From: Streptomyces marokkonensis
Lineage (GTDB): Bacteria > Actinomycetota > Actinomycetes > Streptomycetales > Streptomycetaceae
Reading direction: 5' to 3'
DNA: 64,000 nucleotides
NCBI RefSeq assembly: GCF_008312835.1
Contig: NZ_VSKS01000028.1
Location: 29,668 to 93,667 of the forward strand
Under the pieces are notes generated by a model, which searched no databases, had not been told where the DNA came from, and worked only from the letters and a program-made list of their open reading frames with translations. Shown here piece after piece: positions 40,338 through 50,315 of the stretch; within the stretch, counting starts at the first letter, position 1; the number at the start of each line of letters is the position of its first letter. The translations under genes and the position numbers were made by a program.

Positions 40338-41333
40338 TCAGCCCTTCTTGGCCGACCCGGCTCCGTCCTTCGACTCCTCGGAGTCATCGGAGTTTCCGGA
40401 GTCCTCCTTCGCGGAAGGAGCCTCCTCCTCGTCGTTCTTCGCGGCAGGAGCGTCCTTCTCGTCCTTCTCCAGGGCCCCGGCCTCGCCGGAGGCGGCGGAA
40501 CCGTCCGAGCCGCCGGAGGCACCCGGCTCCACCACGTCCTCCCGCCCCGGCCGCTTCCGCGCCGACAGCACGATGTACAGCACCGCGAGCAGGAACACGA
40601 GGATCGAGGTCCAGTTGTTCAGCCGCAGCCCGAGGATCTCGTGCGCCTCGTCGACCCGCACGTACTCGATCCAGAACCGCCCCACGCAGTACGCGGCGAC
40701 GTACAGCGCGAACGCCCGCCCGTGCCCGAGCCTGAAGCGGCGGTCGGCCCAGATCACCAGCAGTGCCACGCCGATGCACCACAGCGACTCGTACAGGAAG
40801 GTCGGGTGGTACGTACCCGGGACCCGTCCGTCGGAGGAGGACGTGATCTCCACCGCCCAGGGCAGATCCGTGGACCGCCCGTACAGCTCCTGGTTGAACC
40901 AGTTGCCCCAGCGGCCGATCGCCTGGGCGAAGGCGATGCCCGGCGCGACGGCGTCGGCGTAGGCCGGCAGCGCGATGCCCCGGCGGCGGCAGCCGATCCA
41001 GGCGCCCAGCGCGCCGAAGGCGATCGCGCCCCAGATACCGAGGCCGCCCTCCCAGATCTTGAAGGCGTCCACCCAGTCACGGCCCTCGCTGAAGTACAGC
41101 TGGTAGTCCGTGATCACGTGGTAGAGCCGGCCGCCGATCAGGCCGAAGGGCACGGCCCAGACGGCGATGTCGGCCACCGTGCCGGCCCGCCCGCCCCGGG
41201 CGACCCAGCGCTTGTTGCCGAGCCAGACGGCAACGAAGACGCCGATGATGATGCAGAACGCGTAGCCGCGCAGCGGAACGGGGCCGAGGTACAGCACCCC
41301 GCTCGACGGGCTGGGAATGTAGGCAAGTTCCAT
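40338..41333 (-). CDS. lgt: Prolipoprotein diacylglyceryl transferase
   Basis: 331 residues with about seven membrane spans. GPVPLRGYAFCIIIGVFVAVW, GLIGGRLYHVITDYQLYF and WEGGLGIWGAIAFG are Lgt blocks. The signature AIGRWGNWFNQELYGRSTDLPWAV contains the conserved Arg and Asn of the active site. The last 65 residues are a highly charged Glu/Asp/Lys/Ser tail (KDEKDAPAAKNDEEE) typical of streptomycete Lgt. It adds diacylglycerol to the lipobox cysteine of lipoproteins such as LivK and the small lipoprotein in this window. Confidence 0.96.
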   Translation of the reverse strand: MELAYIPSPSSGVLYLGPVPLRGYAFCIIIGVFVAVWLGNKRWVARGGRAGTVADIAVWAVPFGLIGGRLYHVITDYQLYFSEGRDWVDAFKIWEGGLGIWGAIAFGALGAWIGCRRRGIALPAYADAVAPGIAFAQAIGRWGNWFNQELYGRSTDLPWAVEITSSSDGRVPGTYHPTFLYESLWCIGVALLVIWADRRFRLGHGRAFALYVAAYCVGRFWIEYVRVDEAHEILGLRLNNWTSILVFLLAVLYIVLSARKRPGREDVVEPGASGGSDGSAASGEAGALEKDEKDAPAAKNDEEEAPSAKEDSGNSDDSEESKDGAGSAKKG

Positions 41334-41429
41334 GGCAGGGTCGACGCTACCGTGCCGGACCGGGCTCGCGGTGGGCGGCCCGGCTACGGCTCCATAACAG
41401 GAACCCCGGGCTTCCCCGGGCGGCCGGCG

Positions 41430-42209
41430 CTATCCCTTGTTGGCCTCCTGCACCATCTGCTTCAGCTTCTCGGGGGTCATCGAGCGGTCCTCGTAGATGT
41501 TCTTCCCGTCGAACAGCACGGTGGGCGTGCCGCTGAAGCCGCCCTTCTGGAAGGCCTCGTGGGACTTGGCGACCCAGCTGTTGTGCGTGCCGTCCTCGAC
41601 GCAGGAGCGGAAGACCGGGGTGTCCAGCCCGTCGACCTTGCCGGCCAGCTCGATCAGCCTGTCCTTGTCGGCGAAGGCGTCGTCGCTCTCCATCGGCTGG
41701 TTCTCGAAGAGCACGTCGTGGTACGCCGTGAACTTCCCGGCGTCCTGGGCGCAGGCGGCCGCGTTGGCCGCGTTGCGCGAGCCGGTGCCGCCCAGGCCGT
41801 TGTCGATCAGCGTGACCAGGTGGTACTCGGCCTTCAGCTGACCGGCGTCGGTCAGTTCGTGGATGGTGGGGCTGTAGACCTGCTCGAAGGACTTGCAGGC
41901 CGGACAGCGGAAGTCCTCCCAGACCGTGAGCGTCGCCTTGGCGCCCGGCTCGCCGACGGGGATGGCCGTGCCGTCCTTGCCGAGGGCCCCCGAGGGCGCG
42001 ACGACCGGGCCCGCCGACTCGCTCTCGGTGTCGTCGCCGCCGGAGTTGGCGGCGATGACGCCGATCACCGCCGCGAGCCCCAGGACACAGACCACGCTCG
42101 CGCCCACGATCAGGGCGCGGCGTCGCTTCTCCGCCGCCTTCTGCTTCTCGCGCTCGACCGCCATCCGCTCCCGGGCGGTGCGCTTTCCCTCACGGTTCTT
42201 CTCGCTCAC
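41430..42209 (-). CDS. Membrane-anchored DsbA/thioredoxin-fold oxidoreductase
   Basis: 259 residues. A basic N-terminus rich in Lys/Arg/Glu is followed by one membrane span (about 32-54, ALIVGASVVCVLGLAAVIGVI). The outer domain begins WEDFRCPACKSFEQ, with the redox pair C102-P-A-C105. GGFSGTPTVLFDGKNIYE is the cis-Pro loop, and CAQDAGKF and RSCVEDG contain further cysteines. It resembles actinobacterial DsbA-like proteins that form or isomerise disulfides outside the membrane. The GTG at 42209 is chosen as the residues after it match this family. It lies between trpA and lgt with about 97-nt gaps. Confidence 0.9.
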   Translation of the reverse strand: MSEKNREGKRTARERMAVEREKQKAAEKRRRALIVGASVVCVLGLAAVIGVIAANSGGDDTESESAGPVVAPSGALGKDGTAIPVGEPGAKATLTVWEDFRCPACKSFEQVYSPTIHELTDAGQLKAEYHLVTLIDNGLGGTGSRNAANAAACAQDAGKFTAYHDVLFENQPMESDDAFADKDRLIELAGKVDGLDTPVFRSCVEDGTHNSWVAKSHEAFQKGGFSGTPTVLFDGKNIYEDRSMTPEKLKQMVQEANKG

Positions 42210-42306
42210 ACCCCGCAGAACGAACCGGGGAGGCGCACAGCGCCTCCCCGGTCCCAGGTCCACCCGTACGAGGGACCCGTATGACCACCTGCTGATACCC
42301 GGCCGG

Positions 42307-43122
42307 CTACGCCTGCCCGCGCACGCCCTTGGCCAGGTCGCCGGCGAGCTCACGGACGGCCTCGATGCCGGCCGCGTCGTCGGGGGCGTCCAGCATGCGC
42401 TTGACGAAGGCGGAGCCGACGATCACCCCGTCGGCGAAGCGGGCGACCTGGGCGGCCTGGGCGGGGCTGGAGACACCGAGACCCACGCAGACCGGAATGC
42501 CGGTGGTGGCGCGGGTGCGCCGCACCAGGTCCTCGGCCTGCGAGCTGACCGACTCCCGGGTGCCGGTGACGCCCATCAGGGAGGCGGCGTAGACGAAGCC
42601 GCTGCCCACCGCGGTGATCTCGGCGAGCCGCTCGTCCTTGCTGCTGGGCGCCACCACGAAGACCGTGGCGAGGCCGTGCTTCTCCGCGTGCTCCCGCCAC
42701 AGCGCGGACTCCTGGACGGGCAGGTCGGGCAGGATGCACCCGGCGCCGCCCGCCTCGGCGAGCTCGGCGGTGAAGCGCTCGACGCCGTAGCGGTCGATGG
42801 GGTTCCAGTACGTCATGACGAGGATCGGCTTGCCCGTGGCCGCGTGGGCCTCGCGCACCGTGCGCATGACGTCCGCGATCCTGACGCCGCCGCGCAGGGC
42901 GATGTCGTCGGCGGTCTGGATGACCGGGCCGTCCAGGACGGGGTCGCTGTGCGGCAGGCCCACCTCGACGACGTCGGCGCCGCCCTCCAGGGCGGCCTTG
43001 ACCGCCTCGATGCCCCCGTCCACGGTCGGGAACCCGGCCGGGAGGTAGGCGATGAGGGCGGAGCGGCCCTCGGACTTCGCCGCGGCGAGGGTGTCGTTCA
43101 GCAGCCGCACGTTCCCGCTCAC
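42307..43122 (-). CDS. trpA: Tryptophan synthase alpha subunit
   Basis: 271 residues. Catalytic Glu53 lies in [13 protein letters not shown] and Asp64 in [32 protein letters not shown] and [12 protein letters not shown] are the other family blocks. It splits indole-3-glycerol phosphate to indole, which is channelled to TrpB. The GTG start overlaps the trpB stop by four bases (GTGA), so the two subunits are made in step. Confidence 0.97.
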   Translation of the reverse strand: MSGNVRLLNDTLAAAKSEGRSALIAYLPAGFPTVDGGIEAVKAALEGGADVVEVGLPHSDPVLDGPVIQTADDIALRGGVRIADVMRTVREAHAATGKPILVMTYWNPIDRYGVERFTAELAEAGGAGCILPDLPVQESALWREHAEKHGLATVFVVAPSSKDERLAEITAVGSGFVYAASLMGVTGTRESVSSQAEDLVRRTRATTGIPVCVGLGVSSPAQAAQVARFADGVIVGSAFVKRMLDAPDDAAGIEAVRELAGDLAKGVRGQA

Positions 43123-44402
43123 TTGGCGTCCCCCTCGATCTCGGCGGTGCCGGCCTCGTCGGCGGCGACCTCGGCGTCGGTGTCGTACAGACCGAACCAG
43201 CGCGCGGCGGTGTCCATGTCCTTGTCGCCGCGCCCGGACAGGTTGACCACGATCAGTCCGTCCCCGCCCAGCTCCCTGCCGACCTCCAGGGCGCCGGCCA
43301 GCGCGTGGGCGCTCTCGATGGCCGGGATGATGCCCTCGGTGCGCGACAGCAGGCGCAGGGCCTGCATGGCGGCCTCGTCGGTCACCGCGCGGTACTCGCC
43401 GCGGCCGCTGTCCTTGAGATAGGCGTGCTCGGGTCCGATGCCCGGGTAGTCCAGGCCGGCCGAGATGGAGTACGGCTCGGTGATCTGGCCCTCGTCGTCC
43501 TGGAGGACGTAGGACCGGGAGCCGTGCAGGATGCCGGGCTCGCCCGCGGTCAGGGTGGCCGCGTGCTCGCCGGTCCCGATGCCGTGACCGGCCGGCTCAC
43601 AGCCGATCAGGCGCACGTCCGGGTCCGGGATGAAGGCGTGGAACAGGCCGATGGCGTTGGAGCCGCCGCCGACACAGGCGATGGCGGCGTCGGGCAGGCG
43701 TCCGGCGCGCTCCAGGATCTGGCGGCGGGCCTCGACGCCGATGACGCGGTGGAAGTCGCGGACCATCGCCGGGAAGGGGTGCGGTCCGGCGACCGTGCCG
43801 AACAGGTAGTGGGTGCGGTCTACGTTGGCGACCCAGTCGCGGAACGCCTCGTTGATGGCGTCCTTCAGCGTGCGGCTGCCGGACTTCACGGCGATGACCT
43901 CGGCGCCGAGCATGCGCATCCGGGCCACGTTGAGAGCCTGGCGCCGGGTGTCGATCTCGCCCATGTAGATCGTGCAGTCGAGGCCGAAGAGGGCGCAGGC
44001 GGTGGCGGTGGCCACCCCGTGCTGGCCGGCGCCGGTCTCGGCGATCACGCGGGTCTTGCCCATGCGCTTGGTCAGCAGGGCCTGGCCGAGCACGTTGTTG
44101 ATCTTGTGCGAGCCGGTGTGGTTCAGGTCCTCGCGCTTGAGGAAGACACGGGCGCCGCCGGCGTGCCCGGCGAAGCGGGGGACCTCGGTGAGCGCCGAGG
44201 GGCGGCCGGTGTAGTTGACCAGGAGGTCGTCGAGCTCCCTGGCGAACTCGGGGTCGGACTTGGCCTTGTCGTACTCGACGGCGACCTCGTCGACCGCCGC
44301 GACGAGGGCCTCGGGGATGAACTTGCCGCCGAAGGCGCCGAAGTAGCCTTCGCGGTTGGGGGTCCGACCCTCCGGGTCGGGGATGAAGAAGTTGCTGGGC
44401 AT
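43119..44402 (-). CDS. trpB: Tryptophan synthase beta subunit
   Basis: 427 residues. The PLP lysine is Lys100 in [45 protein letters not shown] (cofactor phosphate loop) and GRGDKDMDT are all present. The last 22 residues are an acidic, poorly conserved tail. It joins indole and serine to make tryptophan with TrpA. A GAGG lies 8 nt upstream of the ATG. A 69-nt gap with a poly-G run (44450-44458) separates it from trpM. Confidence 0.97.
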   Translation of the reverse strand: MPSNFFIPDPEGRTPNREGYFGAFGGKFIPEALVAAVDEVAVEYDKAKSDPEFARELDDLLVNYTGRPSALTEVPRFAGHAGGARVFLKREDLNHTGSHKINNVLGQALLTKRMGKTRVIAETGAGQHGVATATACALFGLDCTIYMGEIDTRRQALNVARMRMLGAEVIAVKSGSRTLKDAINEAFRDWVANVDRTHYLFGTVAGPHPFPAMVRDFHRVIGVEARRQILERAGRLPDAAIACVGGGSNAIGLFHAFIPDPDVRLIGCEPAGHGIGTGEHAATLTAGEPGILHGSRSYVLQDDEGQITEPYSISAGLDYPGIGPEHAYLKDSGRGEYRAVTDEAAMQALRLLSRTEGIIPAIESAHALAGALEVGRELGGDGLIVVNLSGRGDKDMDTAARWFGLYDTDAEVAADEAGTAEIEGDAK

Positions 44403-44471
44403 GCGTGAACCTCACGGTGAGCGTGTGTTGGGCACTGATCGCCGTGGGGCGGGGGGGGTCGCCGGCCCGCT

Positions 44472-44684
44472 TCAGGCCGTACGTGGCTGGACGCGCAGGT
44501 CCCCGCGCCCCTGTGGGGCGCGTCGCCATCGCCGCCCGTTCACCTGCCCCGGTTCGTCGCCGATGACGTAGCGGACCCTGCGGCCGTGGACGCGGCGCGC
44601 GGGAGCACGGCAGCCGCGGGGGCGGCAGCCGCGCGCGAGGCGCGCATACGGGTCCCTGGCCGTCAGGGTCAGCGGGAGAGTCAT
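44472..44684 (-). CDS. trpM: TrpM, small Trp-pathway modulator
   Basis: 70 residues, very Arg-rich. TLPLTLTARDPYARLARGCRPRGCRAPARRV and RVRYVIGDEPGQVNGRRWRR match the small protein between trpC and trpB that was described in S. coelicolor as TrpM, a modulator of tryptophan biosynthesis and morphological differentiation. There is a CX4C pair (CRPRGC) but no enzyme motif. ATG 44684 is 22 nt after the trpC stop; a TTG three codons earlier is possible. The ribosome site is weak. Identification rests on position and recalled similarity. Confidence 0.78.
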   Translation of the reverse strand: MTLPLTLTARDPYARLARGCRPRGCRAPARRVHGRRVRYVIGDEPGQVNGRRWRRAPQGRGDLRVQPRTA

Positions 44685-44706
44685 CGCGGCCAAGCCTACC
44701 GGTGGA

Positions 44707-45516
44707 TCAGCCGCGGCCGTGCCGCAGTGCCGGGTGTTCGCCCGCCGCCACCAGGTCGGAGACGGCCGTCTTCGGGTCCTTGCCGGTGACCAGGGACTCG
44801 CCGACCAGGACCGCGTCGGCGCCGGCGTTGGCGTAGGCGATGAGGTCGTGCGGACCGCGGACGCCGGACTCGGCGACCTTGACCAGGTGGGCGGGGATCT
44901 CCGGGGCCACCCGCTCGAAGGTGCCCCGGTCGACCTCCAGGGTCTTGAGGTTGCGCGCGTTGACGCCGATGACCTTGGCGCCCGCGTCGACCGCGCGCTC
45001 GACCTCGTCCTCGTCGTGGACCTCGACGAGCGGGGTGAGCCCGATGGACTCGGCGCGCTCGATCAGCGATTCCAGGGCCGACTGGTCGAGGGCGGCCACG
45101 ATCAGCAGCGCGAGGTCGGCGCCGTACGCGCGGGCCTCCCAGAGCTGGTACGAGGTGACGATGAAGTCCTTGCGCAGCACGGGGATGTCCACGCGCGCGC
45201 GGACGGCCTCCAGGTCGGCCAGCGAGCCGCCGAAGCGGCGCTGTTCCGTGAGGACGGAGATGACGGCGGCGCCGCCCGCCTCGTAGTCGGCGGCGAGTCC
45301 CGCCGGATCGGCGATCGCGGCCAGCGCGCCCTTGGAGGGGCTGGAGCGCTTGACCTCGCAGATCACCTTGACGCCGTCACCGCGCAGGGCGGCCACGCCG
45401 TCCTTGGCCGCGGGGGCCTTCGCCGCGCGCTCCTTGAGCTCGTCGAGGCTGACGCGCGCCTGCCGCTCCGCGAGGTCGGCACGGACTCCGTCGATGATCT
45501 CGTCGAGCACACTCAC
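44707..45516 (-). CDS. trpC: Indole-3-glycerol phosphate synthase
   Basis: 269 residues. [12 protein letters not shown] (catalytic Lys and Ser region), [36 protein letters not shown] and [11 protein letters not shown] follow the TrpC TIM-barrel motifs exactly. It is monofunctional, with no TrpF fusion. It ring-closes CdRP to indole-3-glycerol phosphate. The GTG at 45516 follows AGGAAGGGGG. A short hairpin (45574-45591) lies in the 118-nt leader. Confidence 0.97.
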   Translation of the reverse strand: MSVLDEIIDGVRADLAERQARVSLDELKERAAKAPAAKDGVAALRGDGVKVICEVKRSSPSKGALAAIADPAGLAADYEAGGAAVISVLTEQRRFGGSLADLEAVRARVDIPVLRKDFIVTSYQLWEARAYGADLALLIVAALDQSALESLIERAESIGLTPLVEVHDEDEVERAVDAGAKVIGVNARNLKTLEVDRGTFERVAPEIPAHLVKVAESGVRGPHDLIAYANAGADAVLVGESLVTGKDPKTAVSDLVAAGEHPALRHGRG

Positions 45517-45573
45517 GCGAGCGGCCCCCTTCCTGACGGTCGGTCTTCGATGGTCACTGCGATGGTATCCGCA

Positions 45574-45591
45574 GCGGGGCGAATGCCCCGC
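45574..45591 (-). promoter_or_regulatory. Short hairpin in the trpC leader
   Basis: GCGGGGC and GCCCCGC form a perfect 7-bp stem with a four-base loop about 60 nt before the trpC start. No U-tract or Trp-rich leader peptide was seen, so attenuation cannot be claimed. Confidence 0.3.
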
Positions 45592-45634
45592 ATCCGGCCG
45601 ACGCCGATCCCACTACCTGGACCTTCTCTGTTGA

Positions 45635-46069
45635 TCAAGGATGCAACCAGCCGCCGAACGGCAGGTTCCGGACAACCGTGAAGACCAGCAGCAACGCTCC
45701 CAGCGACCACAGGAGCACCGGGGGCGGGTCGATCCGCAGCGGCCTGCCGCGCACCGTGCGGACCACCCAGACGGTCCACAGCACGGCCAGGCCCGCATAG
45801 CCGAGGACGGCGGGCGCGTTGGCCTGGAGCGCCGCCAGGAGGTCGCCGTGCACGACGGCGTGCGCGCTGCGCAGCCCGCCGCAGCCGGGGCAGTACAGGC
45901 CGGTGAGGCGCAGCAGCGGGCAGGCGGGGTAGTGGCCCGGTTCGTTGGGGTCCACGGCCCCGACGTAGGCGAAGGCTCCGGCGACGGCCGCGAGGGTGGC
46001 GGCGGGGACGGCCAGCCGGGCCGCCCTGCCGCGGGGCACGCTGGGACTGGGGGCGTTCACGCTCCGCAT
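45635..46069 (-). CDS. DUF2752 membrane protein
   Basis: 144 residues with three predicted spans. The family motif is GLYCPGCGGLRSAHAVVHGDLLAAL with the CPGCGG cysteines. Function is unknown, and many actinomycetes keep this gene inside the trp cluster. The ATG at 46069 has no strong ribosome site, and a GTG at 46060 is an alternative. It lies upstream of trpC on the same strand. Confidence 0.85.
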   Translation of the reverse strand: MRSVNAPSPSVPRGRAARLAVPAATLAAVAGAFAYVGAVDPNEPGHYPACPLLRLTGLYCPGCGGLRSAHAVVHGDLLAALQANAPAVLGYAGLAVLWTVWVVRTVRGRPLRIDPPPVLLWSLGALLLVFTVVRNLPFGGWLHP

Positions 46070-46149
46070 TGTGCCCCGGACACGGGTCAGGGGCGGTGCC
46101 GGCCGCGCCGTGCGGGCCGCCGCCCCTGTCCGGACTGCTCCGTGCTCGC

Positions 46150-46401
46150 TCAGCCCTCGGCGTGGGCCGGCGCGCGCTCGCCGGTGAGCTGGTGCACCGG
46201 GTGGGCGTCCTTCGGCTGGCCCATGCCCATCGAGCGCATGATGGCGCCGACGACACCGCCGAGAAGAACGACGCCCATGCTCGCCCAGAAGCCCACCGGC
46301 TGGTCCATCACCATGAACGCGCCACCGGCGCAGAAACCGATGAAGGCGATGATGACACCGGTCCAGGCGGCCGGGGTGTGACCGTGGTTGCTGCCCGCCA
46401 T
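46150..46401 (-). CDS. HGxxPAAW-motif small membrane protein
   Basis: 83 residues. The N-terminus NHGHTPAAWTGVIIAFIGFCAGG carries the HGxxPAAW motif, followed by two membrane spans and a short His-containing tail. GAGGAG lies 6 nt before the ATG. These proteins are typical companions of the actinobacterial trp cluster; their function is unknown. Confidence 0.87.
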   Translation of the reverse strand: MAGSNHGHTPAAWTGVIIAFIGFCAGGAFMVMDQPVGFWASMGVVLLGGVVGAIMRSMGMGQPKDAHPVHQLTGERAPAHAEG

Positions 46402-46517
46402 TGCTTGCTCCTCGTTGCTGAGTACGTGTCTGAGCAGGGCGCTCCCCCTCATTGTCCCGCACGCGCCCGGGCCGGGTGACCGGGGGTGCCGGACGGGTGC
46501 GCCGCCCGGTGACGCCC

Positions 46518-47153
46518 CTAAGCCCCGGTCGGGTCCTCGCCCCGGTCGAGCGCCTTCCAGAGGTCCTCCGGACGGTCCGGGCCGGCCGGCGCGGGCCTGC
46601 GGCGCGGCCGTGGCGCCGTACCGCCCCGCTCGTAGCGGCCGGACATGGCCGGCCACAGCCGCCCGTACCGCAGCGCCAGCAGTCCCGCCACCAGCAGCAG
46701 CGCACCGCCCACGGCGGCGACGTACGGCCACGCCGTGTGGCTGAGGGCCTCCACCGTCGCCGACGTGTCCCCGGACGCCTCCGCCGCCTGTTCGTCGAGC
46801 GCCGCGCTGTCGGACGCCCCGAGCAGCGCCGCCGTGACGATGCCCGCGCCGGAGAGGGCGAGCAGCGCGGCGACGGCGAAGCGGCCGGCCCGGCGGACGG
46901 CGAAGACGGCGACGAGCGCGGCCAGCCCCACGACGGCCAGGGCGGCGGGGACGCCGGTGACGTCACTGCCCCTGGCGGTCAGGGGGAACGCGCCGCCGGC
47001 CACCGTCGTGGTGCCCTCCGACCACTGCTGCCGCGTGGCGAGCAGGACCACGGCCGCGCCGAGGGCGCCGCAGAGCAGGGCGGCGGCGAGGCTGAGGCGG
47101 CCGGTCCGGGCGGAGCCGGCGGCCTCGGAACGGGGGGTAGGTACAGCAGTCAC
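46518..47153 (-). CDS. Trp-biosynthesis-associated membrane protein (TIGR02234-like)
   Basis: 211 residues with four predicted spans (LSLAAALLCGALGAAVVLLATRQQW, VPAALAVVGLAALVAVFAV, FAVAALLALSGAGIVTAAL, PYVAAVGGALLLVAGLLAL). A Pro/Arg-rich cytoplasmic tail ends in EDLWKALDRGEDPT. The pattern matches the TIGR02234/PF09534 family found next to trpE and trpC in actinobacteria; its role is not known. GTG 47153 is chosen; GTG 47162 in frame is an alternative. Confidence 0.84.
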   Translation of the reverse strand: MTAVPTPRSEAAGSARTGRLSLAAALLCGALGAAVVLLATRQQWSEGTTTVAGGAFPLTARGSDVTGVPAALAVVGLAALVAVFAVRRAGRFAVAALLALSGAGIVTAALLGASDSAALDEQAAEASGDTSATVEALSHTAWPYVAAVGGALLLVAGLLALRYGRLWPAMSGRYERGGTAPRPRRRPAPAGPDRPEDLWKALDRGEDPTGA

Positions 47154-47203
47154 GACATCCACTATCGCCTGAACCCCGGGCGAACCGTCACCCGGGGTTC
47201 GTC

Positions 47204-48727
47204 TCACGCCTTTCGCAGCCGGTTCGCCGTGTGCACGGCGCGCAGGACGGCCGCCGCCTTGTTGCGGCACTCGGTGTCCTCGGCGACCGGGTCGGAGTCG
47301 GCGACGATTCCCGCTCCCGCCTGCACGTACGCGGTGCCGTCGCGCAGCAGGGCGGTGCGGATGGCGATGGCCGTGTCGGAGTCGCCCGCGAAGTCGAGGT
47401 AGCCGACGCAGCCGCCGTACAGCCCGCGCCGGGACGGTTCGAGTTCGTCGATGATCTGCATCGCGCGGGGCTTGGGCGCGCCGGAGAGCGTGCCGGCCGG
47501 GAAGCAGGCGGTGAGCACGTCGAAGGCGGTGCGGTCGTCCGTGACGCGGCCGGTGACCGTCGAGACGATGTGCATGACGTGCGAGTACCGCTCGATGGAC
47601 ATGAAGTCGACGACCTCGACGGAACCGGGTTCGCAGACCCGTCCGAGGTCGTTGCGGCCCAGGTCGACGAGCATGAGATGCTCGGCGCGCTCCTTGGGGT
47701 CGGCGAGCAGTTCGTCGGCGAGGGCCTGGTCCTCCAGCGGGGTGGCGCCGCGGTGCCGGGTCCCGGCGATGGGGTGGACCATGGCCCGCCCGTCCTCGAC
47801 CTTCACCAGGGCCTCGGGGGACGAGCCGGCCACGTCGAAGCCGTCGAAGCGGAACAGGTACATGTACGGCGACGGGTTGGTGGCCCGCAGGACCCGGTAG
47901 ACGTCCAGGGCGCTCGCCGTGCACGGGGTCTCGAACCGCTGCGAGGGCACGACCTGGAAGGCCTCGCCCGCGCGGATGCGTTCCTTGACGTCCTCCACGG
48001 CCCGCCGGAAGTCGGGGCCGCCCCACAACGCGGTGTACTCGGGCAGCTCGGAGGGCGGCAGCACGGCCGGCGGCTGGGCCACCGGGCGGGCGAGGTCGGC
48101 CTCCATGGCGTCCAGGCGGGCCACGGCGTCGGCGTACGCCTCGTCGACGCCGGTCTCCAGGTCGTTGTGGTTGATCGCGTTGGCGATCAGCCAGACGGAG
48201 CCCTCCCAGTGGTCCATGACGGCGAGGTCGCTGGTGAGCAGCATGGTCAGCTCGGGCAGCCTCAGGTCGTCCCGCTCGCCGGGGCCGATCCTCTCCAGGC
48301 GGCGCACGATGTCGTAGCCGAGGTAGCCGACCATGCCGCCGGTGAAGGGCGGCAGGCCCAGGTCGTGGGCGAGGTCGCGCGGGGTGTGCAGGGCCTGCAG
48401 GGTGGTGCGCAGCGCGGCGAGCGGGTCGCCGTCGACGGGGACGCCGACGGGCGGGGTGCCCTCCCAGTGCGCCCGGCCGTCGCGTTCGGTGAGGGTGGCG
48501 GCGCTGCGGACGCCGACGAAGGAGTAACGGGACCAGGACCTGCCTCCCCCGGTGCTGAACGCCTGGGAGGTGTCCCCATCGGCGGACTCGAGCAGAAAGG
48601 TGCCCGGCCGCTCGCCGGCGAGCTTGCGGTAGAGGGCGACCGGGGTGTCGCCGTCGGCGAGGAGCTTGCGGGTGACCGGCACGACCCGGCGGTCGGTGGC
48701 GAGCTTGCGGAACGTCTCGAGGTCCAT
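47204..48727 (-). CDS. trpE: Anthranilate synthase component I
   Basis: 507 residues. The tryptophan-sensing N-terminal region contains LLESADG near residue 45 (LLES motif) and NPSPYMYLF near the catalytic domain. The chorismate-binding domain shows [58 protein letters not shown] and [15 protein letters not shown]. There is no fused TrpG domain, so glutamine amidotransferase must come from elsewhere. It makes anthranilate from chorismate. It starts only 11 nt after hisI, so his and trp genes share a transcript here. Confidence 0.96.
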   Translation of the reverse strand: MDLETFRKLATDRRVVPVTRKLLADGDTPVALYRKLAGERPGTFLLESADGDTSQAFSTGGGRSWSRYSFVGVRSAATLTERDGRAHWEGTPPVGVPVDGDPLAALRTTLQALHTPRDLAHDLGLPPFTGGMVGYLGYDIVRRLERIGPGERDDLRLPELTMLLTSDLAVMDHWEGSVWLIANAINHNDLETGVDEAYADAVARLDAMEADLARPVAQPPAVLPPSELPEYTALWGGPDFRRAVEDVKERIRAGEAFQVVPSQRFETPCTASALDVYRVLRATNPSPYMYLFRFDGFDVAGSSPEALVKVEDGRAMVHPIAGTRHRGATPLEDQALADELLADPKERAEHLMLVDLGRNDLGRVCEPGSVEVVDFMSIERYSHVMHIVSTVTGRVTDDRTAFDVLTACFPAGTLSGAPKPRAMQIIDELEPSRRGLYGGCVGYLDFAGDSDTAIAIRTALLRDGTAYVQAGAGIVADSDPVAEDTECRNKAAAVLRAVHTANRLRKA

Positions 48728-48738
48728 GGCGCCAGACC

Positions 48739-49170
48739 CTACTGATCCGAGGCGGGAGCGTCCGCCGGCAGGACGTCGGCGTCGAAGCAGGTACGGGCGC
48801 CGGTGTGGCAGGCGGCGCCCACCTGGTCGACCTTGACCAGCACGGTGTCGGCGTCGCAGTCCAGGGCGACCGACTTGACCCACTGGAAGTGGCCGGAGGT
48901 GTCCCCCTTGACCCAGTACTCCTGGCGGCTGCGCGACCAGTAGGTGCAGCGGCCGGTGGTCAGCGTGCGGTGCAGCGCCTCGTCGTCCATCCAGCCCAGC
49001 ATCAGCACCTCGCCGGTGTCGTACTGCTGGGCGATGGCGGGCAGGAGACCCTCGGGGCTGCGCTTGAGCCGCGCGGCGATCTCCGGGTCGAGGCGGCCGG
49101 ACGGAGCGCTGTGGCGCGAAGCGCCTCCGTGCGGGGCGGTGGCCGGGCGACGGGCGGGCGTGCTGGTCAT
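48739..49170 (-). CDS. hisI: Phosphoribosyl-AMP cyclohydrolase
   Basis: 143 residues. [39 protein letters not shown] and [18 protein letters not shown] are HisI blocks. The zinc ligands are in CDAD and in ACHTGARTC. It opens the adenine ring of PR-AMP, step three of histidine synthesis. A 35-residue N-terminal extension rich in Ala/Pro/Ser is unconserved. ATG 49170 is chosen, and the ribosome site is weak. No hisE (PR-ATP pyrophosphohydrolase) is fused or adjacent. Confidence 0.95.
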   Translation of the reverse strand: MTSTPARRPATAPHGGASRHSAPSGRLDPEIAARLKRSPEGLLPAIAQQYDTGEVLMLGWMDDEALHRTLTTGRCTYWSRSRQEYWVKGDTSGHFQWVKSVALDCDADTVLVKVDQVGAACHTGARTCFDADVLPADAPASDQ

Positions 49171-49241
49171 GCGGACCATTGTGCCGCGTCCCGGCCGCCC
49201 GGACCGGACCCCGTCCACTGGGCGGACCCGGCGCCCGGCCG

Positions 49242-49247
49242 TAGGCT
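49242..49247 (+). promoter_or_regulatory. TAGGCT -10 box, probable leaderless start
   Basis: TAGGCT ends 7 nt before the ATG at 49255, so the transcript should begin at or beside the start codon. No good -35 box is evident. Confidence 0.4.
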
Positions 49248-49254
49248 GGCTCCC

Positions 49255-49890
49255 ATGTCGACCCATGCCAAGCGTGAACGACTTCTCCTGGCCGATCTGC
49301 TGGAGACCACGGGCCCTGAGGCCCCCACCCTGTGCGAGGGCTGGACCACCCGGGACCTCGCCGCCCACGTGGTGGTGCGCGAGCGCCGCCCCGACGCGGC
49401 CGGCGGGATGCTCGTCAAACAGCTCGCGCCGCGCCTGGAGCGGGTGATGGCGGAGTTCGCCGCCAAGCCGTACGAGGAACTGATCCAGCTGATCCGGACC
49501 GGTCCCCCGCGCTTCTCGCCCTTCTCGCTCAAGCAGATCGACGAACTGTCGAACATCGTCGAGTTCTACGTCCACACCGAGGACGTCCGCCGGGCCCGGC
49601 CCGAGTGGACGCCGCGCGAGCTGGACCCGGTGTTCCAGGACGCCCTGTGGTCGCGCCTGGAGCGCTCCGCGCGCCTGATGGGCCGCGGGGTTCCCACGGG
49701 TCTGGTGCTGCGCCGTCCGGACGGCCAGACGGCGGTGGCCCAGCGCGGCACCCCGGTGGTCACGGTGACCGGGGAGCCGTCCGAGCTGGTGCTGTTCGCC
49801 TACGGGCGGCAGAGCGCGGCCAAGGTCGAGCTGGACGGCGACGAGAACGCGATCGCGAAGCTGCGGGAGACCAAGCAGCTCGGCATCTGA
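49255..49890 (+). CDS. TIGR03085-type metal-binding protein (DinB/maleylpyruvate isomerase-like)
   Basis: 211 residues. [38 protein letters not shown] is the N-terminal four-helix region of the mycothiol-dependent/DinB superfamily, with a metal-binding His in [20 protein letters not shown] supplies further His ligands. The C-terminal part ([24 protein letters not shown]) resembles an SCP2-like domain. The substrate is unknown. Divergent from hisI, and probably leaderless. Confidence 0.85.
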   Translation: MSTHAKRERLLLADLLETTGPEAPTLCEGWTTRDLAAHVVVRERRPDAAGGMLVKQLAPRLERVMAEFAAKPYEELIQLIRTGPPRFSPFSLKQIDELSNIVEFYVHTEDVRRARPEWTPRELDPVFQDALWSRLERSARLMGRGVPTGLVLRRPDGQTAVAQRGTPVVTVTGEPSELVLFAYGRQSAAKVELDGDENAIAKLRETKQLGI

Positions 49891-49913
49891 TCCGTACCCG
49901 AGAGGCACAGTTC

Positions 49914-50312
49914 GTGATCAAAGTGGCCATGACCAGCGTGTACGTCGACGACGTGGCGAAGGCGCACGCCTTCTACACCGATGTCCTCGGCTTCGAGACG
50001 CGGACCCACATGGATCTGGGCGGCGGGACGCTGTTCGTCACCGTCGGCGCGCGCGAAGGCGCCCAGCGGGATCTGGAGCTCCTGCTGGAACCGGGGCAGG
50101 GTCCCATCGCCGAGCCGTATCGCCGCGCGGTCCGCGAGGCGGGGCTGCCCGCGATCGTGTTCTCCGTGGACGACCTGCGCGCGGAGTACGAGCGGCTGCG
50201 CGGCGAGGGCGTCCACTTCGTCCAGGACCCGCGGGAGCAGGGTCCGGTGATCGCCGCGGTCCTGGACGACACGGTGGGCAATCTCATCCAGCTGGCTCAG
50301 CCCGTGGGCTGA
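49914..50312 (+). CDS. VOC (glyoxalase/bleomycin-resistance) family protein
   Basis: 132 residues. The two beta-alpha-beta-beta-beta units begin [22 protein letters not shown] and [21 protein letters not shown]. Likely metal-ligand Glu residues are in LELLLEPG and near the C-terminus. No specific substrate can be named. The GTG at 49914 follows GAGAGGCA. It lies 23 nt after the previous gene and ends 3 nt from the hisF stop on the other strand. Confidence 0.85.
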   Translation: MIKVAMTSVYVDDVAKAHAFYTDVLGFETRTHMDLGGGTLFVTVGAREGAQRDLELLLEPGQGPIAEPYRRAVREAGLPAIVFSVDDLRAEYERLRGEGVHFVQDPREQGPVIAAVLDDTVGNLIQLAQPVG

Positions 50313-50315
50313 GCC

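Noticed and set aside
45517-45634. Transcription attenuator with leader peptide before trpC
   Set aside because: A small hairpin exists, but no short frame with Trp codons and no U-run were found.
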